Below, piece by piece: positions 51,286-58,755 of a DNA stretch of 64,000 nt; position 1 is the stretch's first letter, and the number at the start of each line of letters is the position of its first letter. The notes under the pieces are model-generated. The model was not told the origin of the DNA. It was given only the letters and a program-made list of their open reading frames with translations, and made no database searches. Position numbers and translations under genes: made by a program. Source of the stretch: Mycobacteroides sp. LB1 (GTDB taxonomy: Bacteria; Actinomycetota; Actinomycetes; Mycobacteriales; Mycobacteriaceae); assembly GCF_013449725.1 (NCBI RefSeq), contig NZ_JACCFF010000004.1, forward strand, positions 186,001-250,000, written 5' to 3'.

Positions 51286-52596
51286 GTGGCAGATCGCGGC
51301 GGGATATTCGTATCGCTGCGCACACGTAACTACCGGCTGTGGATCAGTGGCCAGATGGTGTCGCTCATCGGCACCTGGATGCAGCGTGTGGCGCAGGACT
51401 GGCTGGTGCTGGACCTTTCGCACGGCAATGCCTTCCTGCTGGGTGTGGTGATGGCGCTGCAATTCGGACCGACGCTGCTGTTGTCGGCGTGGGGCGGGGT
51501 GTTGGCCGATCGCTACGACAAGCGGCGAATGCTGATGTTCACCCAGACACTGATGGCTCTCTGCGCACTGACTGTGGGTGTCCTGCAGGTCACCGGGCTG
51601 GTGCAGATCTGGCACGTGATGACCGTCGCGTTCGCGATGGGTTGCGCGGCGTCGATCGAGGCGCCCACGCGGCAGTCCTTCACCATCGAGATGGTGGGCC
51701 CCGAACACCTCCCCAATGCCGTGGGGCTCAATTCGATGGTGTTCAACCTGGCCGGCATCGTCGGCCCGGCGATCTCCGGGGTGCTGATCGGGATGATCGG
51801 GACCGGCTGGGTCTTCCTGCTGAACTTCGTCAGCTTCATCGGCGTGGGGATCGCGCTGTGGCGTATGAATCCAGACGAACTGCGCACCAGTGACCCGGTT
51901 CCGCCGGCAAAGGGCCAACTACGCCAAGGGTTCTCCTATGTCTGGCACCGGCGCGATCTGACGATGATCATGCTGACGGTGTTCCTGGTGTCGACTTTCG
52001 GGCTCAACTTCTCGTTGTCGCTCGCGGTTTTGGCGCGGGAGACCTTTGGTCAGGGTGCGGAGTCGTACGGTCTGCTGTCCACGTCCCTGGCGATCGGCAC
52101 GCTTCTTGGTGCGACTATGGCGGCCCGCCGCACCAAGAAGGTGCGGCTACGGTTGTTCTTCAGCGCGGCAATAGCTTTCGGAATTTCCGAGTCAGTGGTC
52201 AGTGTGATGCCGACCTATTTCGCGGTGGCCGTCGCGCTCATCCCGACGGGGCTGCTTGCGCTCACCTTCACCACCGCGGCGATGAATATCATTCAGCTGT
52301 CCGTGGATTCGCAACTTCGGGGAAGGGTGATGGGCATTTACATGGTGGCGTTCCTGGGTGGTACCCCGCTGGGTAGTCCGTTGGTGGGTTGGTTGGCCGA
52401 TCTTCATGGAGGACGGATGCCGCTGTTGGTCGGCGGGGTGGTGTCGGTGGCCGCCGGATTGGCGTGTGCGGCGTATCTGCGCCGTCATCCGTGTCCGGTT
52501 GTCGTCGAGGAGATTCCGGAGACCGACGATGTCGTTCCGCCCGCTCCCGCCGCAACCCCGGTGTGTGAGCCGACGCCGCTGGCAAGGCGGGGCTAG
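51286..52596 (+). CDS. MFS exporter (EntS/MFS_3-like)
   Basis: A GTG start gives 436 residues and about eleven to twelve membrane helices. The signature loop 'GVLADRYDKRRMLMFTQTLMA' between helices 2 and 3, 'NAVGLNSMVFNLAGIVGPAISG' and 'RGRVMGIYMVAFLGGTPLGSPLVG' are typical of MFS_3 exporters of siderophores and drugs. It is placed between the marR gene and trmH, which are neighbours in M. tuberculosis as I recall, so it looks like an insertion acquired with its regulator context. Confidence 0.87.
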   Translation: MADRGGIFVSLRTRNYRLWISGQMVSLIGTWMQRVAQDWLVLDLSHGNAFLLGVVMALQFGPTLLLSAWGGVLADRYDKRRMLMFTQTLMALCALTVGVLQVTGLVQIWHVMTVAFAMGCAASIEAPTRQSFTIEMVGPEHLPNAVGLNSMVFNLAGIVGPAISGVLIGMIGTGWVFLLNFVSFIGVGIALWRMNPDELRTSDPVPPAKGQLRQGFSYVWHRRDLTMIMLTVFLVSTFGLNFSLSLAVLARETFGQGAESYGLLSTSLAIGTLLGATMAARRTKKVRLRLFFSAAIAFGISESVVSVMPTYFAVAVALIPTGLLALTFTTAAMNIIQLSVDSQLRGRVMGIYMVAFLGGTPLGSPLVGWLADLHGGRMPLLVGGVVSVAAGLACAAYLRRHPCPVVVEEIPETDDVVPPAPAATPVCEPTPLARRG

Positions 52597-53409
52597 ATGC
52601 TGGTCGTTGATGTAGACAACGCAGCGGACCCGCGGCTCGACAGCTTCCGTGATCTCAATAGCGTCGACCGCCGGCCCGATCTGCCCAGCGGCAAGGGTCT
52701 GGTGATCGCCGAGGGTGTACTGGTCGTGCAGCGCATGCTGGCCTCGCGTTTCGCCCCCTTCGCATTGTTGGGCACGGACCGCCGATTGACCGAGCTGGCA
52801 GGTGATCTCGAGTCGGTCGACGTGCCGTACTACCGGGCAAGTGCCGAGGTGATGGCGGAAGTCGTCGGGTTTCATCTCAACCGTGGGGTTCTGGCGGCAT
52901 CGCGGCGTCCCGAGGAATTGGCGGCCGCCGAGCTGATGGAGAGCGCACGCACGGTTGCGGTGTTGGAGGGTGTCAACGACCACGAGAATCTGGGCTCGAT
53001 TTTCCGCAACGCCGCCGGGATGGGGGTGGATGCCGTGTTCTTCGGCAGTGGATGCGCCGACCCGCTGTACCGGCGGGCGGTTCGCGTGTCGATGGGGCAC
53101 GCGCTGTTGGTGCCGTTCGCGCGTCTTCCGGAATGGCCGAAGTCATTGTACCGGTTGCGGGACAATGGATTCCGGTTGCTGGCGATGACGCCTGCCGGTA
53201 ACTCGCGGGCGCTGGCCGAAGCGATACCGCCCTTGCGGGACGAGAAGGTGGCGTTGATGGTGGGCGCCGAGGGGCCGGGATTGACCGACGTCGCGCTGCG
53301 TGCCAGCGATGTGCGGGTGCGCATCCCGATGGCTAACGGCACCGACTCGTTGAACGTCGCGACCGCTGCGGCGCTGGCCTTCTATGAACGCGCTAGGCTC
53401 GCGCCATGA
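52597..53409 (+). CDS. TrmH/SpoU family rRNA or tRNA methyltransferase
   Basis: The 270-residue protein starts immediately behind the MFS stop. It has an N-terminal RNA-binding domain ('LVIAEGVLVVQRMLASRF') and the SPOUT knot motifs: motif 1 'NDHENLGSIFRNAAGMGVDAVFF', motif 2 'ALMVGAEGPGLTDVAL' and motif 3 'IPMANGTDSLNVATAAALAFYE'. It methylates a ribose 2'-OH in RNA with SAM; the target is not predictable. It corresponds to Rv0881 by position and is coupled to the next gene by ATGA. Confidence 0.9.
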   Translation: MLVVDVDNAADPRLDSFRDLNSVDRRPDLPSGKGLVIAEGVLVVQRMLASRFAPFALLGTDRRLTELAGDLESVDVPYYRASAEVMAEVVGFHLNRGVLAASRRPEELAAAELMESARTVAVLEGVNDHENLGSIFRNAAGMGVDAVFFGSGCADPLYRRAVRVSMGHALLVPFARLPEWPKSLYRLRDNGFRLLAMTPAGNSRALAEAIPPLRDEKVALMVGAEGPGLTDVALRASDVRVRIPMANGTDSLNVATAAALAFYERARLAP

Positions 53410-53735
53410 GTGCCGATGAGGCCCCCGTAAGCGGGAGGCGCGCCGAGCTTGCGGGAAGACCATCGGGCAGCGCCGACACGCCGTGGGCTGAGGGGATCGT
53501 GTCGGCGATGTGTGTGGCCGTGGTGGTCGCGGTCGGTGTGGTGGTGCTGAGTCTCGGGCTGGTGCATGTGCACCCGCTGTGGGCCGTACTGCTCAATATC
53601 GTTGCAGTGGCCGGCCTTTCGCCGACTTTATGGGGTTGGCGGGAGCGCCCGGTGTTGCGGTGGTTCGTGCTGGGTATCGCGATCGGAATCGCTGGCGGAT
53701 GGGTGGCCGCCGTGGCAACCGCGCTGATCACCTAG
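53406..53735 (+). CDS. Small membrane protein, DUF2537 family
   Basis: The 109-residue protein has a soluble N-terminus (~1-28) and three hydrophobic segments ('VSAMCVAVVVAVGVVVLSLGL', 'LWAVLLNIVAVAGLSPTLWG', 'WFVLGIAIGIAGGWVAAVATALI'), matching the DUF2537 family, to which Rv0882 belongs. It overlaps trmH by 4 bases. Function unknown. Confidence 0.82.
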   Translation: MSADEAPVSGRRAELAGRPSGSADTPWAEGIVSAMCVAVVVAVGVVVLSLGLVHVHPLWAVLLNIVAVAGLSPTLWGWRERPVLRWFVLGIAIGIAGGWVAAVATALIT

Positions 53736-53778
53736 ACCGCAGCGCGGTGTCCGGCCCGCGGGCTGGATCCGTCGGCCG

Positions 53779-54615
53779 CTAGTTCTGGCCGCCGGAGCGA
53801 ACGCCCAGCAGTACGTCTTCCCATGTCGGCACTGCAGGCTTGTTCCGCCGTGAGCGTCGAGGTGCGGGGACCGACTGGGTGTCGGCTTGCTCGTGGGCGA
53901 CCACGGGTTCGGGCTCGCGGACGGGTTCGCGGACGGGTTCGCGATCACGTTGCGGCGCGCGGTGCTCGTTGAACAACTCCGGCTCGGGATCGGGGAGCAG
54001 GGGAGCCACTGGTGCGACGGGGCGCAGGCTGCGCGTGAACGTCGGGTCGATCAACTCGCGCGCGGAATCGTCGAGTGCGGTCACGGTGCCGCCGTGGGCT
54101 CCGGGAGTGAACCGGTAATGAGCCTTGTTGTCTGACCGCCCGGCACGCCATTGCAACTGGACGGTCCAGCGTCCGTCCTCGACCTTCCACGCGTCCCATT
54201 CGATGCCGTCGGGGTCGAGTCCGCGTGCGAACATCGCGCCGGCCACGGTGTCGGATAGCGTGTTGACCGTGGGGCCGTCATTGCGGACGGGGTGGGCCGC
54301 GCTGGCCATCTGGGCCGCGCGCTGTCGTTCCAGTAATACGGGATGGGCGAACCGTTCAATCCGCGATACGTCGACTCCGGCGGTGGAGGCGACCTGTTCG
54401 ACGGTGGCGCCGGCACGGATGCGAGCCTGAATTTCCCGGGGTCGCAACGAGCTCTCCATTTCGATCTGAATCTGCCCCAGACGGGACAAATCACCGCGTG
54501 CGGCGGCACGGAGTCGGTCGTCGGCGTCAATCGCGAACTTGTCGGCGCTGTTGGCGTCCTGGCAGATCACTCGCTTGCCGTCGACTGATAGGCCGATGAC
54601 TTTTAGTTCGCGCAT
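53779..54615 (-). CDS. sepH: Septation protein SepH
   Basis: The 278-residue protein opens with 'MRELKVIGLSVDGKRVICQD', the DUF3071 start of SepH, and has a helix-turn-helix at ~65-95 ('RIRAGATVEQVASTAGVDVSRIERFAHP', partial), 'TVAGAMFARGLDPDGIEWDAWKVEDGRW' and an acidic/Pro-rich tail ending 'PTWEDVLLGVRSGGQN'. SepH binds FtsZ and promotes filament assembly at the septum in actinobacteria. A strong GAGGAGGGC ribosome binding site precedes the ATG. Position equals Rv0883c. Confidence 0.92.
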   Translation of the reverse strand: MRELKVIGLSVDGKRVICQDANSADKFAIDADDRLRAAARGDLSRLGQIQIEMESSLRPREIQARIRAGATVEQVASTAGVDVSRIERFAHPVLLERQRAAQMASAAHPVRNDGPTVNTLSDTVAGAMFARGLDPDGIEWDAWKVEDGRWTVQLQWRAGRSDNKAHYRFTPGAHGGTVTALDDSARELIDPTFTRSLRPVAPVAPLLPDPEPELFNEHRAPQRDREPVREPVREPEPVVAHEQADTQSVPAPRRSRRNKPAVPTWEDVLLGVRSGGQN

Positions 54616-54763
54616 GATGCCCTCCTCGCCCTGGCCTGGATGACCCAGTTCTTCGGGACCTTAATGCAGGTAGAGGGCCATTCCGTGGTGACACGCGGGG
54701 GTGGGGGCTACTTGCTTTTGCGGACACTTCGCGCTATGTGACGCAAGTGGCAGATGTTGTTTG

Positions 54764-55282
54764 CTATCGGGGGCACGCCGCGTCGACCCGGAACGGCTTG
54801 GTCCCGGCGTTCTTCATCGATGATTTGTTGAAGCCCATGATCGTGCCCTCGACGGTGTAGCGATCCCCGTCCTTGGTTGCGGTGGCGACCTCACCCTTAT
54901 GCGGGAGACTTTCGATGTAGATGTACCGGGTGCCGTTGACATCACCCAGATTGACGGCATCGACAGTCGGGGGATCGCCCTTGAGGATCACCCCACGATC
55001 GTCGGTGACTTTCCCGATGGTGATGAATACCCCGTGATCGGGGCCCGGCGAACATCTGGTGGGAGCGTCGGTCTGCACCGTCTTCCCGTCGACACTTATC
55101 GTTGCGGTCGCGCCCTTCGGCTTACCGGGACTGGTTGGTGTGGCGCCGCGTACCGGTCCGGTGTTGGGCATTCCGTCGACAGAGGTGCCCGAGATCCTCG
55201 TGATACCCGTGCTTTTGGAGCACCCGGTCAGTCCTGCAGCGAGCACTGCCGCCCCGAGGATGGCCATGGATATGTGTTTCAC
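54764..55282 (-). CDS. LpqH-like lipoprotein (paralogue)
   Basis: The 172-residue precursor has signal 'MKHISMAILGAAVLAAGLTGC' with lipobox LTGC (Cys21). The mature part follows LpqH: 'ATISVDGKTVQTDAPTRCSP', 'DAVNLGDVNGTRYIYIES', 'EVATATKDGDRYTVEGTIMGF' and the C-terminal 'FRVDAACPR'. The conserved cysteine pair is present. It lies next to lpqH itself in the same direction, so it arose by duplication with strong divergence. It should be anchored in the cell envelope; the role is unknown. Confidence 0.85.
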   Translation of the reverse strand: MKHISMAILGAAVLAAGLTGCSKSTGITRISGTSVDGMPNTGPVRGATPTSPGKPKGATATISVDGKTVQTDAPTRCSPGPDHGVFITIGKVTDDRGVILKGDPPTVDAVNLGDVNGTRYIYIESLPHKGEVATATKDGDRYTVEGTIMGFNKSSMKNAGTKPFRVDAACPR

Positions 55283-55359
55283 GCTGCCCCCTGTGGTCTC
55301 TGGAAAAGACTAGCCGGGCAACACAAGTGCTGCCCGGCTAGGCCGATATCTCGTTGCCG

Positions 55360-55836
55360 CTATGGGCAGGTGACTTCGATTTCGAACGGCTTCTCGACAG
55401 GCTGCATGGGGTTGGCCATGTCGACGCCGGTTGCCGTGCCGCTGATGTTGTACTTCTTGCCATCCTTCTTCGCGGTGGCCTTGCCGCCCGGCGCGCCCTC
55501 GGCGTAGCCGAGCGTGACGCCGTTGATGTTGCCGAGGCCCACCGACGTCACGCTGGGTGCATCGCCTTCGCTCAGCACGGCCGCGACAGCTTGCATTCCG
55601 CTGCCGATGGCGATGTTGAACTTGCCGCCGGCGGCGGTGCAGGCCACGGATCCCTCGAGCTTCTGCTCCTTGCCGTCGATGACAACCTTGGCAGTGCTGT
55701 TGGTGGCGACGGAGCCTCCATTGCCACTCACCGTGGTGCCCTTGGTTTCGGACTTGTCCTTATCGCTCGAACAGCCGACCAAACCTGCGGCGATAATCGC
55801 CGCGCCGCCAATGGCGACCACAAGCCCACGCTTCAT
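55360..55836 (-). CDS. lpqH: 19-kDa lipoprotein antigen LpqH
   Basis: The ATG behind AAGGAGAACGCT gives 158 residues: '[22 protein letters not shown]' (lipobox LVGC, Cys22), a Ser/Thr-rich linker, then '[18 protein letters not shown]', '[20 protein letters not shown]' and '[16 protein letters not shown]...FEIEVTC', nearly the same as M. tuberculosis LpqH, a TLR2-active surface lipoprotein. Length (158 against 159) fits. In M. tuberculosis lpqH (Rv3763) is far from this gene block, so the locus is rearranged here. Confidence 0.92.
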   Translation of the reverse strand: MKRGLVVAIGGAAIIAAGLVGCSSDKDKSETKGTTVSGNGGSVATNSTAKVVIDGKEQKLEGSVACTAAGGKFNIAIGSGMQAVAAVLSEGDAPSVTSVGLGNINGVTLGYAEGAPGGKATAKKDGKKYNISGTATGVDMANPMQPVEKPFEIEVTCP

Positions 55837-55925
55837 AGCGTTCTCCTTATGTGTGATGGGGGTGGAGCCGAACAGGACAAAGTATGGGGCGATAACGGAA
55901 CGCGGTCCGCGGAACGCGGGTATAC

Positions 55926-56234
55926 CTACGTAACCAGATTTGAAATGTCTATACCTGCTGACAGCAGGGCTACCGCGACCGTCGTCACGGTGGTCAGCGC
56001 GATGACCTTGCCGCCGTGGTACCAGTGCCCGCGGGCCAGCGAGTAATGACGCACCGTGCTGATCGCGACGATCCCGAGCACGACCGCTGATGCGATCAAT
56101 GACGCCCCCGCGGTCTGCTTGTTGATGAGCGCATGGGTCATGAGCACAGCGGCAGTTCCGGCGGCGGCCAATCCGGTGCGGCGCCAGGCCAGCGCGGTGC
56201 GCTCGGCGGCGTTGGTCTCGTGGGCCCGCGTCAT
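55926..56234 (-). CDS. DUF202 family membrane protein (copy A)
   Basis: The start '[21 protein letters not shown]' is chosen by the ATGA overlap with the upstream gene; it yields 102 residues. '[13 protein letters not shown]' is the DUF202 signature and three membrane helices follow ('[14 protein letters not shown]', '[16 protein letters not shown]', '[19 protein letters not shown]'). The family (YidH/VTC-like) is of unknown function in bacteria; in eukaryotes it is a membrane part of the polyphosphate polymerase VTC complex. Confidence 0.8.
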   Translation of the reverse strand: MTRAHETNAAERTALAWRRTGLAAAGTAAVLMTHALINKQTAGASLIASAVVLGIVAISTVRHYSLARGHWYHGGKVIALTTVTTVAVALLSAGIDISNLVT

Positions 56235-56584
56235 CGGTAGAAGACCGCAATCGACGCGAGGATCGCGACCAACCCGATGCTGACGGCGAGCAGGGGCACC
56301 AGCATGGTGCCCCGGAGAGGTTGGGCCCGGTCCATCCGTTCCTTGACATCGCGCCAGTGGAAGTAGGCGCCGATCGATACCACCACCGCGAGCGCCAGAC
56401 AGGAGGCCGCGAGCACATGCCGGACGCCGGAGTGATGAAACGGTTGGACGAGGGTCTGGACCGCTACGCCTCCCGCGAGTAGACCGAGCGCGGTGCGGAT
56501 CCACGATAGAAATGTGCGTTCGTTGGCCAGGGTGAATCGGTAGTCGATCGACCGGTTCTCGTCGTCGGTGGGTGGCTCCGTCAC
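56231..56584 (-). CDS. DUF202 family membrane protein (copy B, YidH-like)
   Basis: A GTG start giving '[42 protein letters not shown]' (partial) is preferred to a TTG three codons earlier; 117 residues. '[21 protein letters not shown]' is the DUF202 motif, followed by two more membrane helices. It is coupled to copy A by ATGA, and the two probably form a heteromeric membrane unit. Function unknown. Confidence 0.8.
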   Translation of the reverse strand: MTEPPTDDENRSIDYRFTLANERTFLSWIRTALGLLAGGVAVQTLVQPFHHSGVRHVLAASCLALAVVVSIGAYFHWRDVKERMDRAQPLRGTMLVPLLAVSIGLVAILASIAVFYR

Positions 56585-56628
56585 ACGTGCCAACCTAGCC
56601 CGGGGTGGCGTCGGGTCCTACCGGTGTT

Positions 56629-57003
56629 CTAACGTTCGGATGCCTCGACCGCCCATCCGCAACGAATCATGAGATCTTTCAACGGTTGTCGTAGACGTGC
56701 AATGTCTGCCGCCACGTCCGGGTGGGCCTTCAGGTACTGGAGGACCTGTTCGTTCGGCCGCACCGCATCCGATTTCACTGCCGTGTACGCGTCTCGGACG
56801 TCGGGGTGTTCGTCCATGTAATCGGCTGTCGTGAGAGCCACCCCGGCAGCGACTCGTTGGTACCCGGCCGCATCGCAATTGATGACGGGCGGTGCCGGCT
56901 CGGGCTCGGCGGCGGCCTGTGGCACCCCGCCGAGTATCGCCGCCGTAACCCCGATACCAGCCAAAAGCCCTGCACGGCGGGTGTGTTCATTCACAAGCCT
57001 CAT
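56629..57003 (-). CDS. Hemophore-related secreted protein
   Basis: The 124-residue precursor has a signal peptide ('RRAGLLAGIGVTAAILGGVPQAAA', cleavage near residue 32) and a helical mature domain with two cysteines, in 'VINCDAAGYQRVAAGVALTTADYMDEHPDVRD' (partial) and 'DLMIRCGWA'. This pattern matches mycobacterial hemophore-related proteins (Rv0203 group) that bind haem outside the cell. Haem ligands cannot be identified by eye. It has AAGGAGTTGTC before the ATG. Confidence 0.75.
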   Translation of the reverse strand: MRLVNEHTRRAGLLAGIGVTAAILGGVPQAAAEPEPAPPVINCDAAGYQRVAAGVALTTADYMDEHPDVRDAYTAVKSDAVRPNEQVLQYLKAHPDVAADIARLRQPLKDLMIRCGWAVEASER

Positions 57004-57052
57004 GACAACTCCTTTTCGGGCAACAGGTACCTACTGCTGTGTTCGGCCGACA

Positions 57053-57385
57053 TCACGTCGGCCCATACCTGCCGGGCCATTTACCACCGTCCGGCGCGGG
57101 TGCGGGGGCAGTCGGCGGATGCGGTGGCCGCGGTACCGGACCACGGCATATCTTCGGAGTTCCCGCCGTCCCGCAGCCGCTGATCGGTGGCGAGAAGCTC
57201 GAATCAAAGGACATCCCGATCGGCACGCACAGATCCATCGACATGTCATAGGTCATGCCCTGCGGACACTCGGCGGCTGCCGACGCGTCGGGTGAGCCGA
57301 CGATGGCTGCCACCAAGGCGCCGCCGGTCAGCATGACTGCCGCCACACCTGCACCGGCACGTCCGATCGCGGTGATCACTCCCAT
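57053..57385 (-). CDS. Small secreted Cys/Pro-rich protein, function unknown
   Basis: The 110-residue precursor has a signal peptide ('GAGVAAVMLTGGALVAAIVGSPDASA', cleavage after ASA near residue 36) and a short mature part with cysteines in 'AAECPQG', 'MDLCVPI', 'SGCGTA' and 'KICRGP', then a Pro-rich tail 'PRPPHPPTAPAPAPDGG'. Disulphide-linked small secreted proteins of this type are common in mycobacteria and unassigned. Its start is only 26 bases from the divergent glycosyltransferase start. Confidence 0.7.
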   Translation of the reverse strand: MGVITAIGRAGAGVAAVMLTGGALVAAIVGSPDASAAAECPQGMTYDMSMDLCVPIGMSFDSSFSPPISGCGTAGTPKICRGPVPRPPHPPTAPAPAPDGGKWPGRYGPT

Positions 57386-57411
57386 ATACGGACCCCTATG
57401 TGGGTTTGAGC

Positions 57412-58755
57412 ATGACCAACGAACTTCGTGGTCCGAGCATACGGAATGCGCCCGGTTCCGTCGCGGCGTTCACAGGAGACTCGCAGCGGCAACCCAGTGA
57501 CACCGGAGCCCCGGCAACCATTGTTTCTGTCGTGACCAGTGTGATGCAGCCGATCGACATCAAGACGGCGCCTACCGCGATACTCGCGACGACCCTCGAC
57601 ATCGTGATCCCGGTGTACAACGAGGAGAACGACCTGGAGCCCTGCGTGCGCCGCCTGCATGCGTTCCTGGCCAACGAGGTTCCGTACACGGCACGCATCA
57701 CCATCGCCGACAACGCCAGCACCGATCGCACCCTGCAGATCGCGCATCGGCTTGCCGACGAGCTCGACGACGTCGACGTGCTGCACCTCGAGGAGAAGGG
57801 GCGGGGACGGGCCCTGGCTGCGGCCTGGCTGTCTTCGGATGCCGAGGTCGTCGCCTACTGCGATGTGGACCTGTCCACCGACCTCAACGCGCTGATGCCG
57901 CTTGTCGCACCGCTGATCTCGGGGCATTCGGATGTCGCCTACGGCTCGCGGCTCAACCGTAATTCGCGGGTGGTCCGCGGCCCCAAGCGCGAGTTCATCT
58001 CACGCACCTACAACTTGATCCTGCACGCCTCGCTGCAGGTTCGGTTCTCTGACGCACAGTGCGGATTCAAGGCAATCCGCACCGATGTGGCGCGCCAACT
58101 GCTCCCGTTGGTCGAGGACAAGGAATGGTTCTTCGACACCGAGCTCCTGGTGCTCGCGGAGCGGGTCGGCCTGCGCATCCACGAGGTACCCGTCGACTGG
58201 GTGGATGACCCGGACAGCCGCGTCGACATTGTTGACACCGTGCGCAAGGACCTGCTCGGCATCTGGCGGCTGGGTCGGGCACTCATGCTCGGCACCCTGC
58301 CGCTGGAAGAGCTACGCCACAGCCTCGGCCGCGAACCGCTTGTCGAGGGTGTTCCTCCCGGTATGGTCGGCCAGCTGGTTCGGTTCGGAATCATTGGTGC
58401 GGCAAGCACATTGGCCTATGCCATGCTATTTCTGGTGTTGCACGGGGTGGTGGGGGATCAGGCCGCCAACTTCCTGGCACTGCTCGTTACCGCCGTCCTA
58501 AACACCTCGGCCAACAGATTCTTCACCTTCGGTGTGCGGGGGCGGCACAATGTCGCCAAGCACCAGTTCCAGGGCCTTGTCATATTCGGCATCGGGCTGG
58601 CCCTGACCAGTGGTTCGCTGGTCGCCATGCATCACCTCGTCCCGGATGCCGCCAAGCACGTACTGCTGATCGTGCTGACGGTGGCCAATCTTGTTGCGAC
58701 GCTGGTCCGATTCGTCGGATTGCGATGGGTCTTCCGAAGCGCGAACACGCGATGA
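57412..58755 (+). CDS. GT2 glycosyltransferase fused to a GtrA-type membrane domain
   Basis: The start at 57412 gives 447 residues; a start at 57544 (residue 45) before 'MQPIDIKTAPTAILATTLDIVIP' is also reasonable, as the first part has no homology. The GT2 domain (~60-290) has 'LDIVIPVYNEENDLEPCVRRLH', 'ADNASTDRT', 'YCDVDLSTDLN' with the metal-binding aspartates and 'AQCGFKAIR'. The C-terminus (~320-445) holds four helices of the GtrA family ('VRFGIIGAASTLAYAMLFLVL', 'NTSANRFFTFG'). It should make and perhaps flip a polyprenyl-phosphate sugar. It overlaps the next transferase by 4 bases. Confidence 0.88.
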   Translation: MTNELRGPSIRNAPGSVAAFTGDSQRQPSDTGAPATIVSVVTSVMQPIDIKTAPTAILATTLDIVIPVYNEENDLEPCVRRLHAFLANEVPYTARITIADNASTDRTLQIAHRLADELDDVDVLHLEEKGRGRALAAAWLSSDAEVVAYCDVDLSTDLNALMPLVAPLISGHSDVAYGSRLNRNSRVVRGPKREFISRTYNLILHASLQVRFSDAQCGFKAIRTDVARQLLPLVEDKEWFFDTELLVLAERVGLRIHEVPVDWVDDPDSRVDIVDTVRKDLLGIWRLGRALMLGTLPLEELRHSLGREPLVEGVPPGMVGQLVRFGIIGAASTLAYAMLFLVLHGVVGDQAANFLALLVTAVLNTSANRFFTFGVRGRHNVAKHQFQGLVIFGIGLALTSGSLVAMHHLVPDAAKHVLLIVLTVANLVATLVRFVGLRWVFRSANTR

